A stretch of DNA of 64,000 nucleotides from Sesamum alatum (lineage: Eukaryota; Streptophyta; Magnoliopsida; Lamiales; Pedaliaceae). Below are positions 24,049-35,101 of the stretch, one piece after another. The notes beneath the pieces are model-generated. The model was not told the origin of the DNA, searched no databases, and was given only the letters and a program-made list of their open reading frames with translations. How positions within the stretch are numbered: position 1 is the first letter of the stretch; every line of letters starts with the position of its first letter. The DNA lies in contig JACGWO010000011.1 in NCBI GenBank assembly GCA_034509735.1, positions 18,017,573 through 18,081,572 on the forward strand. The letters run 5' to 3'. Made by a program: the position numbers and the translations under genes.

Positions 24049-24363
24049 ATGTCTGGTCAGGATTTTCCACCTCGAGGAGGTAGACATGGTCGTGGCTGTG
24101 GTCGTGGTCGTGGCCGCGGTCGTTTCGTGGCTCAGCGGCCACACCCCCAGCGGGTGCTGCTTTCCCAAGGTGTGGAAGCAGTACTCCGACCACCCCCACC
24201 ACCATCACCACCGCCACCGTCGAACTTGGAGGATCGCATAGTCTGGCTGGAGGCGATGATGGTCGATATGATGGGTATGATGAAGCCCCTGCAAACTAAC
24301 AACTCCGCTACCGGCCCGATGACAACCTCCGACAAAACTCCCCCCCCCCCCCCCGGACGATGA
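24049..24363 (+). CDS. Arg/Gly-rich, proline-tract small protein of the CACTA (unknown role)
   Basis: The 104-residue open frame starts at ATG 24049, eight bases after an acceptor-like TGTAG. Residues 10-26 are an RG-rich tract (GRHGRGCGRGRGRGR), which often binds RNA or DNA. Then come a proline run (about 49-58), a short coiled-coil-like segment LEDRIVWLEAMMVDMMGMM (about 61-79) and a second proline run before the stop. The C-run at 24341-24355 makes a frame slip possible, after which DDDDMDQDEGG-like acidic sequence is readable. It may be the first exon of the second CACTA protein. No family was recognised. Confidence 0.4.
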   Translation: MSGQDFPPRGGRHGRGCGRGRGRGRFVAQRPHPQRVLLSQGVEAVLRPPPPPSPPPPSNLEDRIVWLEAMMVDMMGMMKPLQTNNSATGPMTTSDKTPPPPPGR

Positions 24364-24599
24364 CGATATGGACCAAGATGAGGGGGGTCGGGTTGTAGAT
24401 TTAGGATTTCTTTTTAACAATTTTTTGTAATTAAATTGGACAATATTTTTATTTAATATATAATTTTTTCCAAATTATGTATTTTTTGGTATTTAAATAA
24501 TAATTATTTAATCAATTCAAAAATATTATAAATAATTTAATATATATTTTAATAATAAGAATTATTATTATATAAAAAAAATTAATGATTCATTTATCT

Positions 24600-25365
24600 A
24601 GGAAAGGTCCTTTAGACGGTCATGGAGCTCATAAAAATCGACGTAATCGTTCCAACTGGTTACCGGTTTAATGAGCCGACCGTTCCTAAACCCGCATGAA
24701 AAAGAATTCCAAATTAGGGTCCACCGTTCCTAAAACCGTATAAAAAAGAATTCCAAATTAAGGGTCGGCCGTTCCTAAAATTAGTCCAAATTCAATGATT
24801 CTGTGGTATAGTTAGCGTTCTAAATCGAATACCTAAAATCGGTCCAAACACGTATTCCAAATAAAGATTATAAAATCGTTCCTACGTTTCTTAGCAAAAC
24901 AGGTCTACATGTGTTCCAACGACTGTTTCAAAATCTATCCCCAAACTTATAGTACAGCGTTCCAATTTGAATTCCAGAATCAGTGAAAAAATGTATCTCC
25001 AATATATTCAATCCGCTGCAACCCGTGTTCCAACGACCGTTTCAGTTTATGTAATTTACATTACATGTGACTGTTCCATATATTAACAAGGTGTTTCAAA
25101 TACACAAATTATATATTCATACACAAAAAGGTAATTAAGAACGGTTTCTACATTGTACGCCAAAAACAGTTCCAATATAGGAATGGTCTAGGCGGAACAA
25201 CTCCTAAATATTAGGAACGCTTCTAGTTTGAACGGAAGGCTGACCGTTCTATAACCGTTCCTAATCGAGGTCGAAAGTTATTCAGTGATCTTTTTACCGT
25301 TCAAATGAAAAAGAAAAAAAAATATTCCTAAATCCGTTGCAATTCCTGCATTTTTTTTTGTAATG
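24600..25365. promoter_or_regulatory. CACTA 3' subterminal repeat region
   Basis: It contains many ACCGTTCC / CGTTCCTA / GTTCCAA units in both orientations up to the right CACTA terminus at 25365, mirroring the left side. The function is inferred from known CACTA elements. Confidence 0.7.
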
Positions 25366-26625
25366 AGAGCCATGTTTAATGGCACAAAAAAAGAGGGAAA
25401 ATTATGTTTTGCGTACCATTAAAAGGGAAAAAGAATATTTTGAGCAAGGTTGACTAGAAACTAGAAGATTTTTTTTTTCCTTTTACAAAAATGAAAATGT
25501 TAGGAAGATTTTATTTTAATATGTATATATATTATAAAATAGCTTTAAAATTCAAATTATTTGTATTTCAGATAATTTTTAGGACCTTTTTTTTTTACTA
25601 TTTTTGAAAATTATATTATTATTTGATCTGAAAATATTTTAACATTTGAGCACAAATTATAAGAAATAAAATTTATTTTTTGAATAAAAGTATTAAAATA
25701 TTTTTAGACCAAATAATAATTCAACTTCAAAAAATAATAAAAAGATGCCCAAATTTATCTCAAAAACAGATAATTATCATTTAAATTAATTAATTAATTA
25801 TAATAATAAATTTATCAAATAATTTTATTTAAAAAATAAATTTATAATTTATATAAAAATAAAACTTATCTATATACTTTTATTCTTTAAAAAATTTATT
25901 TCTCATAGTTTGTTGTAAAATATTAAAATTTTTCAGACCAAATAATAATTTAATTTCAAAAATAATAAAAAGATCCTAGAAATTATCTAAAATAAAAGAA
26001 TTGTAATTTTAAATTTATTATGACATATATTAAAATAAAATTTCTCAAATATATTTTCTTAAAAGTTTATTAAAATATTTTTAGACCAAATAATAATTTA
26101 ATTTAAAAAAGTAATAGAAAGATCGATGGTATACTTTATCTCAAATATAAATAATTATAATTTAAATTAATTCATTATGTATATAAAAATAAAATTTATC
26201 TCATATTTCTATTTGAGATTTTTTTTTTATAGTTTGTGGTCAAAGTTATAAACTTTTCCAAAAGAGTAAAATAGATCCTAGAAAATATTTGAAATACAAA
26301 TAATTATAATTTTTTAAAGTTATTGTATTATATATTTTAAAATAAAATTTCCCTTTCATTTTCGTAAAAAGGAAAAAAAAATCTTATAGTTTGTGGCTAA
26401 AATTGGTCAAAAGGGTTTTTTTTCCTCTTAATAGTACCAAAAAAGTATATTTCTTTATTTTTTTCGATCCCATTAAACAGGGCCTCACGTTAGCCAACAG
26501 TGTCGTTAACTAGGGACCAAAAAGGCATGTTATCGTGTTTAATGGTACTAAAAACAACACTCGCTATAATTATTGTACCAAAAACGATAATGACCTTTTA
26601 ATGGTACCAAAAAAATAATTTTCCC
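25366..26625. repeat. Right arm of the MULE: long foldback and internal AT-rich repeats
   Basis: 25385-25610 and 26250-26465 are inverted copies (GTACCATTAAAAGGG and CCTCTTAATAGTACC sides, with TTTATTTTAA and TTTGTATTTCA landmarks). Between them a unit with AGACCAAATAATAATT and AATAATAAAAAGAT recurs at about 25708, 25937 and 26080. No coding sequence is present. Confidence 0.65.
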
Positions 26626-26634
26626 AAAATTGAT
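26626..26634. repeat. 9-bp target-site duplication of the MULE, right copy
   Basis: AAAATTGAT, identical to 12775-12783. Confidence 0.85.
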
Positions 26635-26882
26635 ACATGCAAATCATGTGTCGGCTTAAAATAGAGGAGACACGTGACTTGCACGTGTTGTTTTCAGTTC
26701 AATTTTTAAATTTTCGAAAAAAATGATCGTCAAATAGTGAAATCTACAATTATAATGGACTATATCGTAAGTTCTATTTTTAAAGGACCAGAACGCAAAC
26801 AACCACGATTAGGACCAAAATTGCAATAAAACCAAATAATATTTGTATATGGTTTTACAATGAAAGCCTAATTTTATATAAA

Positions 26883-27152
26883 TCTATACTAATATATATA
26901 TATATATAAGGGCCTTCATATTCACAAACGACGGCTAATGACACCGCCGCACTAATTTTTTGTTAAATTTAAAATTCCCTCCAAATGATAATTTAGTTAT
27001 CAACCTCAAAAGTTTACATTATAAATAAATTAGTTTTCTTTTCTTCGTTTTTAATATATTGCGTTATATATTTTACTCTTATTTATAATACATTTTAAAA
27101 GCGTGATATTATTTATTATATGCAAGTAGGAACAATATGTCATAACAATTAG
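26883..27152 (+). mobile_element. Short Helitron-like element upstream of reductase copy 1
   Basis: It starts TCTATACTAATATA after an A and ends with TTAG (from CTAG) before a T. It is the counterpart of 57477-57726 in unit 2, where the end is intact CTAG. It shares its 5' end with the element at 11735. It sits directly upstream of the TATA-like stretch of the gene copy. Confidence 0.65.
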
Positions 27153-27254
27153 TATATATATATATATATAGAGAGAGGGAGAGAGATAGACACCGGGTAA
27201 CACTCAAATCACAAAATCCACACGCCAAAAGAAAAGAAGCAGAATCCAAAAGAA

Positions 27255-27503
27255 ATGGAAGTGAGAAATAAGTATATAACAACCAAGAATCCCATAGACG
27301 GAGCCCCAAATGCATCTGACTTTTTCATTTGTGAAGAATCACTTTCAGTAAAGCTCCAGATAGCTGGTGAGAGTATTTCCAACGATGTTGTCGTCGTGCT
27401 AAATCTCTACGTATCTATCGATCCCTACCAAATAAACCGCACGAAGACGCACAGCTGCCCGCACAACGTTGTCCCCACGGCATCTGTTGTTCTTTTGGGA
27501 CAG
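27255..27503 (+). pseudogene. Truncated reductase copy 1 (exon 1 only)
   Basis: The frame MEVRNKYITTKNPIDGAPN to ...VPTASVVLLGQ (83 codons) matches exon 1 of the reductase at 57820 along its whole length, and its 5' flank matches too. There is no stop inside, but several residues differ (for example the DPYQINRMK Met is Thr). Right after the last codon the sequence becomes reverse-strand copia RNase H. All later exons and the cofactor-binding part are missing, so no enzyme can be made. It is most likely the truncated product of a tandem duplication. Confidence 0.9.
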
Positions 27504-27505
27504 GT

Positions 27506-28490
27506 AATAACCATAGACCTGACAATGCTAGGCACTACACTGAACCCTAGAAGGTAGTTTTTCATCGAAATAGCCTCTAAAGTAGCTTTCGGAGCTTCTA
27601 TATAGTTGGCCTCAGTGGTGCAGTCAGTCATTGTGTCTTACTTGGAACTTTTTTATGCAACAACTCCTCTATTGAGCCTAAATACATAACCTGGTTGCGC
27701 CTTGGCATCTTCTACATTTTATTCGAAGTTAGCATCACTATACCTATACAAAAACCAAATCTCCATTCCCATCAACCAAAAATAAATCCTTAGTCTTTGT
27801 CAAGTAATTAAGGATATTTTTTTACGGTAATACAGTATGCCTCCTCGGCACACGCTTGATAGCAACTTGTGACGCTCACTACACCAAGTCTCGTACATTG
27901 AACAACATCCTATATGCTGCCAACAATTGAGGAATAATGAATTTCTAACATTCTCTTGATCTCCCCATTAGTCCTAGGAGACAGTCTTGGAGAGCTTAAT
28001 GACATGCCTTATATGAAGAAAACCTACTTTTGACTTCTCCATCTTGAACCTTTTCAAGATTTTGTTGATGTATGAGAATTGGGTCATTCCCAACTTTACT
28101 CTTTGATCTATCTCTGTCAATGTTGATGCTATGATTTAGGAAGCTTCACCCATATATTTCATGGAGAATTGGGTAGACAACCATGCTTTAGTGACCCTTA
28201 GCATCTTAACATCATTCCCGATGAGAAGATGTTGTCCACGTAAAGCACTATGAACACAATTAAACTTCCACTATCACTTTAATACACACATGGATCATTC
28301 TCGTTCTTGATGAAATCATAACTCTTTATGGCCTCATCAAAATGTTTGTTCTTTCTTTGTATGCTTGTTTTAGTCTATGGATGGATATCTGGACAAACTT
28401 TTTGCTCATCTCCTCTAGGTAAAAAACCTTTAGGTTAATCCATATAGATCCTTCCTCAACATACCCGTTAAGAAAGTCGTAAAGGAACCG
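27506..28490 (-). pseudogene. Ty1/copia RT-RNase H relic (reverse)
   Basis: Minus-strand pieces read GVVPSIVRSMVIT (RNase H), then DCTTEANYIEAPKA, SDANFE near 27735 and MTQFSYINKILKRFKMEKSK. The RT box is VLYVDNIFSSG, with DFIKNENDPCVY before it. Many stops are present. Its left edge abuts reductase exon 1 without LTR or polypurine tract, so it is a broken end and not an integration end. Confidence 0.8.
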
Positions 28491-29594
28491 GTACATCCAA
28501 TGGACAATCATTTAAGTAATCTTATTACTCATTATCCTCTAAAATTGACTCCAAGTCAATTTCTCCACCTTATCGGTGATTTGTGTGTGACCCTTTAGGT
28601 TCACCCTCCGCTAGACTTGGGCCCATGTCCAACAAGAGCCCGTTACCATGGGTGGCCGTCTAGCAACGGTCCATGGCACTAGAGACTAGGTGAATGTTTG
28701 GCATGAACATTTTGGCACCGATTCCGTACGGGTAAGGTCCTTCCATCTATCGTCTCCGGGCCTTAGTCTAGGGTATGGAATTGGGCGTTGGTTCCCATCC
28801 TCGACTAGGCATCTATGCTTAATACTCGAGACTACGCATGCCCCATTGCATCGATACAGAAAACCATTTCCTGTTCGACCAACCACTCTAGCCACAGGTT
28901 TAAGCAGCATGAACGTGTCTCCGAGTGAATAGGGGATACCTCTGTCACATACTGACTGGGGACGGATCCTCTCCTTGAAACCCACCATCCTTGCTACACA
29001 TTCTGACTGCACTGGACAAGGCTTATAATGATCATCTTACAGAATGACCACCTCTCGCCAGATCCAATATACAACCATCGTGAGCACGTGACTGCTATGG
29101 TTCCTCAAGTTTGAGGACTACTCCCGTACTATCGAAACCGGGAAAATCCAATCATATGATCCCCACGAGTTAGTTCCATCAGCTTAACCCCAGTCGATCA
29201 ACCCACCAAGATCGGATAGGCGTCCCGCACCTGTCGCCGATGACACACAGCACTCATCCAATGAATATGACTCTTGGTACATATCTGTATAGAACTCTCG
29301 ATGCTCTGTCTCGAGGTCCTCGACTTGGAACGTTTCAGACCCAACTTTATCAGTTGGTTTCATGACCACCATCCAATGCGTGGTCGAACTGCATGAGGTG
29401 TTTAACCGTGGTTTGTAGGAGTTGTTGTGATATATGTAAAACAACAATTAACATATGAAAAATGAGCACAAGAAAGAAAGTACAAATGGTAATGAATACT
29501 CATTTTATTCGTTACATAATATTACATTGCATCAAGTTGTCAAATAGGTTACAAAATGTCAAACCTATTGGCTTTCTGGTTACCTATTCTAATA
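28490..29594 (-). repeat. Partial copia LTR (reverse)
   Basis: It begins in mid-LTR (CATCCAATGGACAATC block) and runs to the terminus GGTTACCTATTCTAATA at 29594. It lies between RT and integrase parts of one reverse copia relic, where about 330 bp of RT sequence is missing. The first half of the LTR is absent. Confidence 0.75.
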
Positions 29595-30704
29595 AGACAT
29601 CGCCTCTCCGAACGTGTTTGGATCATTATCGAACTGACTGATCAGTCCTAGTATACCGTATCTCTCAAGGGATCGAGATTCTCCAGATGAGGGTTGGCGT
29701 GTCGTTAGTAGAAATGTCAGGGGTTGATGATGATGATGTCGATTCTCCTTGAGGCACTGCTTCGCTTGACTCCTCAAGTAGCAACCCCTTACGTTGTGTA
29801 TTCGATGGAAACCTTGGGAAGACTACGTTTCTCGAAACAAACACTTCTGTTCTGAGGAATCGTAGCAGTAGTATCCCCTATTTTTCTTCGGATACCTAAC
29901 AAACCTGCATGAGGTGGATCTAGAATACAACTTATCTTTCATTAGTCTTTTGACGTAGGCAAGACTTCCCCAAACTCGTAAGTATTTGTAGGAAGGAGGT
30001 TTTCCCTACCATATCTCATATTGCATCTTTTCCACGGCTTTAGACAGTTTCTTGTTCACCAAATTTGCAGCCGCTTCAAGCGCTTCGCCCAAATGGAGAG
30101 AGACAACTCGATAAAACTCATCATGGGCTAAACCGCATCCAACAGGCCGGTCGATTCCTCCTCTTGGCAATACCATTGACTACAGCGTGGAAAGAGGTGT
30201 TCATTGAGAGATAATCTAATTCTCTTTTAAATACCCCAAACTCTCCACTCAAATACTCACCACCTCGAGCAGATTGCATCATTTTGATTTTGTTACCAAT
30301 TTCCTTTTTAGTTTCAAGTCTGAACTCCTTATACTTTTTAAAAGCCTCACATTTGTGTTTCATTAAGTACACATAACCATACTAAGAATGGTCATCGGTA
30401 AAAACTATAAAATAGCTAAAATCGCTTTTGGCCTGAGTATTCAGTGGCTCACAGTTATTTGAATGGATCAAATTCAACATTTCCTTTTTGGCTGAACAAG
30501 ATTTTTGTATATTTGATTTGGATATAAAACTCTTTGTAAGGTTTTTACAACAATTTTTTTTCTAAATTTATATATAATTCCAGCACTTAGGTAGATAAAA
30601 ATTGTTAATATTATGCAAAATTGTAATATCGGGTTTTCGAATAGAATGTTTTGTTCTAAATTCTATTGTATTTTTAATTAAAAATTATTGTAAATATATA
30701 CCTA
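29595..30704 (-). pseudogene. Copia integrase relic, duplicate of 10180-11328
   Basis: It contains the same minus-strand integrase and RT-start sequence as unit 1, including the GATGATGATGTCGATTC tract. 29589-29777 reads LISQFDNDPNTFGEAMSY, and 30121-30372 carries an integrase core piece ending MQSARGGEYLSGEF. It ends in the shared AT-rich tract ATTGTAAATATATACCTA at 30704, exactly where a Helitron end begins. Confidence 0.8.
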
Positions 30705-30797
30705 CTAGCATGAATCCCGTGCTATGCACGAAAATTTATAAATTTTAAGCATTTTCATAAATTCTAAATTACATAATAATTTCTCATATTTTAATTA

Positions 30798-31279
30798 TGA
30801 AGGACAAGCGAATCCGCCCGGGAGCGCGAGCGGAAGCGTGAAAATGCGGAATATTTAAAATTAATTAAAAGCATAATCATAAAATCGCAAGGAGTGTACC
30901 CTGGGGCGCTCAACTGGGCGTTCGATATAGGATGTACCAATATTATAAGTGTGTATTGTACATATGGCATAGAAACGAAAATAAACTACGAAAGCGTAAA
31001 AGACCGGAGTTACCTTTGTAGTTCTCTCGTATACGGCTATTTGCGTTGTTCCTCTCCGGAAATGCTCACAAAGTTCAAATGTATGAACTCTCTAAAGGTG
31101 ATCCACACCACACCGAAAGAGATACACGTTTTCCTTGCTAGAAGAAAACGAATCTAAGAGGATTCGTTTAAGAAAAGGAACACTATTAATTAGTGTTCTT
31201 CTTTAACATGCTTTGTTCTTCCAAATGATCCAAGATCAAATGAAGAACAAAGGGAATATGTGTAAGAGAGGAAGAGGCC

Positions 31280-31323
<44 letters not shown>

Positions 31324-33494
31324 GTAATTTTTCTTCTTTTTTTTTTAGGTTAATTACACTTACACCCCCTCTGAGAATGTATAATTACACTTTCCCCCAA
31401 AAAAATTTTGAAATTACACTTACACCCCCTCCGAAAATTCTCTGTTTACACCTCACCCCCATCTGTTAGAGTTTGGATGAAAAATATTCACGTCAACAAA
31501 AATAATTTCACAAATTTTCGATTTTGCCCATCATTTAACATTCTCATGTATATTTTTGTACTTATAAGAGGATAAGTGTAACGTATATGTATGGAGTGAT
31601 GCCAATATTATTATATTTTTTCCTTATAAGTACAAAATTATTACACGAGAATGTTAAATGAGAGGTAAAATTGAAAATTTATGTAATTATTTTTGTTGAA
31701 ATGAACATTTTCCACCCAAACTTTAACGAATGGAGGTCAGGGTAAACAAAGAATTTTTAGAGGGGGTGTAAATGTAATTTCAAAACTTCTTTGGGGGAAA
31801 GTATAATTATGCATTTTCAGAGGGGGTCTAAATGTAATTAACCCTTTTTTTTTCCTAGAAAAAGATGAATTATGATTCTCTTGTTTTGACGAATATATAC
31901 AAAATTGATGTGATTATTAGAATGTGTTTAGATTCATCCAAGGATGTCTAGATACATCCCAATCAATCCCACTAATTCATCAATCAAGCCTACCATCCCT
32001 TAAGGTATGATTTAATCATACCAAAAGAGAGAGGCTTCATTGGAATTGATTTATCCCTTACCAAAAGAGACAAGTCAATACATCAAGCATGCATGGCCGA
32101 TTTTTACCCTTTCATAAGTGGTAATTTTTGGCCATGCCCCATTAGGGAAGAAGTCCAACTTCTTCCTATTTCAAAAGTGGAATTAACACACCTCTTGGGC
32201 GAAAATTTAACGGACCGAGTTCCACTGCAATCCAATTACAACGAACCCAAAATTAAATCCCATTTAATTCAAAGTCCACTTAAATATTTCTCATTGATCC
32301 TTTAATCCAATTAAAAGACTCAATATTTCGACTCTCTATATTAACTGATAAATCCCATTTGTCGATTAAACGAGGGCCCGATACAATATCGGTCTGCCCA
32401 TCCAATGGACAATCCCTTTAGTAATCCAATTACTTAATTATCTTCCGAAATTGACTCCAAGTAAATTTCTTCACATTATCGGTGATTTGTTTACTTAATA
32501 AACAAGGGTCCGTTACCATGGGTGGCCGTCTAGCAACAGTCCATGGCACTAGAGACTAGGTGAATGTTTGGCGTGAACATTTAGGCGTTGATTCCGTAGG
32601 GGTATGGTCCTTCCATCTACTGTCTCCTGGCCTTAGTCTACAGTATGGAATTGGGCGTCGCTTCCCGTCCTTGACTGGGCATCTATGCTTAATACTCGAG
32701 ACTACGCATGCCTCATTGCATAGACACAGAAAACCATTTCCTATTTGACCATCACTGTGGCTATAGGTTTAAGCAGCATGAACGTGTCTCCGAGTGCATA
32801 GGAATTACCTCTGTCACATACTAACAGGGGACGGATCCTCTTCTTGGAACTCACTGTCCTTGCTACACATTCTGACTGCACTGGACAAGGCTTATAATGA
32901 TCATCTTACAGAATGATCACCTCTCGCCAGATCCAAGATACAACCATCCTGTGTACGTGACTGCCATGGTTCCTCTAGTCTGAGGACTACTCCCGTACTA
33001 TCAGAACCGGGAAAATCCAATCAAACCAACGAAGCCTCAAAGGCTTCCATATGATGATCCCCGCGAGTCAGTTCAGTCGGCTCGACCCCAGTCGACCAAC
33101 CCACCAAGATTGTATAGGCGTCCCATGCTTGTCGCCGATGAAAGACGGCACTCATCCAATGAATAAAACTCTTGGTGCAAGTCTCTATAGGACTCTCGAT
33201 GCCCTGTCTCGAGGTCCTCGACTTGGAACGTTTCAGACCCAACTCTTTATCAGTTGGTTTTATGACCACCATCCAATGCGTGGGCCAACTATATGAGTTG
33301 TTAATCGTGGTCTGTGGGCTTTGTTGCAATATATGTAAAATACCATTTTAGCATATAGAAAATGAGCAGAACAAAGAGGGTACCAAAGGTAACGAATACT
33401 CATTTTATTCATTACATAATATTAGATTACATCAAGTTGTCAAATAGGTTACAAAACGCCAAACCTATTGGGTTTCTGGTCACCTATTCTATCA
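30798..33494 (-). repeat. 3' LTR of the reverse copia, with an internal MITE
   Basis: It begins TGAAGGACAAGCG and ends CTATTCTATCA (one base off the usual TAACA). It is about 0.5 kb longer than sister LTRs because of the MITE at 31348-31843. A GA microsatellite lies at 31289-31319. Confidence 0.88.
31348..31843. mobile_element. MITE inside the copia LTR
   Basis: The ends GGTTAATTACACTTA and TAAATGTAATTAACC are inverted repeats, continuing with ACACCCCCTC / GAGGGGGT and CTTTCCCCCAAA / TTTGGGGGAAAG blocks. Sister LTRs lack it. The poly-T flanks obscure its target-site duplication. Confidence 0.75.
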
Positions 33495-33505
33495 ATCTCT
33501 CACTT
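33495..33505 (-). other. Polypurine tract of the reverse copia
   Basis: On the minus strand AAGTGAGAGAT lies directly before the LTR. It is the usual primer for plus-strand DNA synthesis. Confidence 0.8.
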
Positions 33506-33596
33506 GACCTAAAGCCAATCACCCATTGACCTCAAACCCTCTTATCTAGATGGTGAGTATGGGCAACTTGCGACACGGGCTTAATAAGTGGGTCTG

Positions 33597-34412
33597 TTAT
33601 ATTTTGTGTGGAGCTGACTCGGTCCATCCAAACGTCACTTCTGCTAACCATCTCTCTAAGCAGATGGTAGCGTCTAAGAATATGCTTGGATCGTGATGAG
33701 ATCTCGGTTCCTTTGCTAGCGCTATCGCCTCATTGTTATCGCAGAAGATAGTTATAGGCTTAGCAATGCTAGGAACTACATCTAACCATTGGATGTACCT
33801 CATCATCCAAACGGCCTCCTTAGCAGCTTCCAAAGCCACTATGTATTCAGACTCTATGGTGGAGTCCGCCGTGGTAGCCTGCTTGGAACCCTTCCAAGCA
33901 ACCATGCCACCATTTTGTCTGAACACAAAACCAGATTGAGACTTGGCATCCTCGCCATCCGACTGGAAGCTAGCGTCGCTATAGCCTTCCAGTATCAATT
34001 CTCCACTACCGTAGATCAAGAACATATCCTTAGTCCTTTTCAGGTACTTCAGGATAGTCTTGACCGCACTCCAGTGTGCCTCCCCGGCACATGCCTGATA
34101 TCGACTAGTCACGCTCAAAGCGAAAGCCACATCAGGTCTACTGCATTGGACAGCATACTGAATGCTGCCTACGGCTGAAGCATAGGGGATGTCCAACATC
34201 CGTTTAAGCTCCTCATCAGTCTTAGAAGACTGCTTATTGGAAAATTTAATTCCATGCCTCATACGAAGGAATCCTCGTTTTGAGTTCTCCATCTTGAATC
34301 TCTTCAAGACTTTCTCAATATATGAGGACTGGGCCATTCCTAACACCATTCTAGATCTATCCCTGTAGATCTTGATGCCAAGGATGTAGGATGCCTTGCC
34401 CATATCCTTCAT
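33597..34412 (-). pseudogene. Copia RT C-terminal part and RNase H
   Basis: A 271-codon open stretch with KDMGKASYILGIKIYRD, SAVGSIQYAVQCSRPDVAF, the RNase H Asp in YSDASFQSD, a Glu in STIESEYI and the third site CDNNEAIALA. The last 25 residues are out of the family frame (after PRSHHDPS), and the ENIADPLTK-type end lies out of phase near 33590. It is the best preserved pol segment in the window. Confidence 0.9.
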
Positions 34413-34424
34413 GAAAAATTGTGT

Positions 34425-35075
34425 TCACAACCAAGCTTTAGTGGTTCCGAACATCTTAGCATCATTCCCAATGAGCAAGATGTTATCCACGTAAAGCACT
34501 AGGAACACAACAAAGCTCCCACTGATCTTCTTGTATACACAAGGATCGGACTCGTTTTTGATGAAATCATATCCCCGTATGACTCCGTCAAAACGTATGT
34601 TCCAGCTTCGAGAAGCTTGCTTGAGGCCATAGATGGACCTTTGGAGACGGCAGACCTTCAGGTCTTCTCCAATAGATGTAAAACGTTCCGGTTGATCCAT
34701 ATTGATCTCTTCCTCTACGAAACCGTTGAGGAAGGCGATTTTCACGTTCATCTGCCATATTTCATAGTCATACCATGCTGCTATGGCAAGCAGTATCCGA
34801 ATGGACTTAGCCATTGCTATGGGCAAGTAGGTTTTCTTAAAATTGACCCAGGGTCGTTGAGTGTAACCTTTTGTCACAAGCCTGGCTTTGAAGGTTGTAA
34901 CCTCCCCGCCAGCTTCAAGATTACGTTTGTAGACCCATTTACACCCTACGGATTTTACCCCTTTGGGTGGGTCTACTAGGGTCCAAACCTGGTTTGCACC
35001 CATTGAGTCCATTTTGGATTTCATGGCCTCAAGCCACTTATCCGAATCGATGTCCGACATCGCTTCTCCGTACAT
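34425..35075 (-). pseudogene. Copia reverse transcriptase N-terminal and catalytic part (YVDN variant)
   Basis: A 216-codon open stretch: DSDKWLEAMKSKMDSMGANQ, VGCKWVYKRNLEAGGEV, AFLNGFVEEEINMDQP, IYGLKQASRSW and DFIKNESDPCVYKK. The catalytic box reads LYVDNILLIGND, so the second Asp of YVDD is Asn, expected to abolish polymerase activity. A stop and frame change separate it from the next segment at 34412-34425. The sister copy at 2541 keeps YVDD. Confidence 0.9.
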
Positions 35076-35101
35076 CCTTGGATCATTATCTAACTGCCCA
35101 G

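Larger units (their letters stand above)
12972..25365 (+). mobile_element. CACTA (En/Spm-type) DNA transposon, about 12.4 kb with nested LTRs
   Basis: The left end is CACTACAAAAAAATGC and the right end is the inverted CATTACAAAAAAAAATGC (one CACTA base changed). The flanking 3-mers GGA and AGA are a near-perfect 3-bp duplication. Both subterminal regions are full of GGAACGGT / ACCGTTCC repeats, the usual transposase-binding arrangement of this superfamily. Inside are a TNP2-like transposase gene, broken by two copia LTR insertions, and the start of a second gene. Confidence 0.9.
12784..26625. mobile_element. Non-autonomous Mutator-like element (MULE) carrying a nested CACTA
   Basis: The ends are inverted repeats beginning GGGCAAAAT and GGGAAAATT, with GTACC(A/G)TTAAAA, TTATCGTTTTTGGTAC and a TTTTGGTCCC block in the same order on both arms. 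An exact 9-bp target-site duplication flanks it. Without the CACTA (12972-25365) the element is about 1.45 kb and almost entirely inverted repeat, because the right arm (25366-26625) folds on the left arm and on itself. No mudrA-type transposase was seen, so it would need help in trans. Confidence 0.85.
12632..26842. mobile_element. Inverted-repeat MITE split by a MULE (shared by both duplication units)
   Basis: The left part (12632-12783) and right part (26626-26842) are inverted copies: ACAATTTTGGTCCTATAA on one side, and its complement (AGGACCAAAATTGCAATAAA) on the other. In unit 2 the same MITE is uninterrupted at 57081-57433. It therefore predates the duplication, and the MULE landed inside it later. 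Confidence 0.75.
9855..27503 (+). repeat. Tandem duplication unit 1 (copia relic + promoter + reductase exon 1)
   Basis: The same succession occurs in unit 2 (27506-58068): reverse copia integrase relic, an AT-rich tract with ATTGTAAATATATA, a shared promoter region, a split MITE, a short Helitron-like element, and reductase exon 1. Unit 1 stops at the end of exon 1, at 27503. Removing the insertion at 12784-26625 restores the colinear alignment with 57200-57260. The extent of unit 1 to the left of about 10180 is uncertain. Confidence 0.75.

Noticed and set aside
24132..24420. Minus-strand Gly/Ser-rich open frames
   Set aside because: They mirror the proline and RG tracts of the forward frame at 24049 and have no independent support.
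27504..27506. The copia next to exon 1 as a normal retrotransposon insertion in the gene
   Set aside because: The join falls inside RNase H, with no LTR, polypurine tract or target duplication. A rearrangement junction explains it better.
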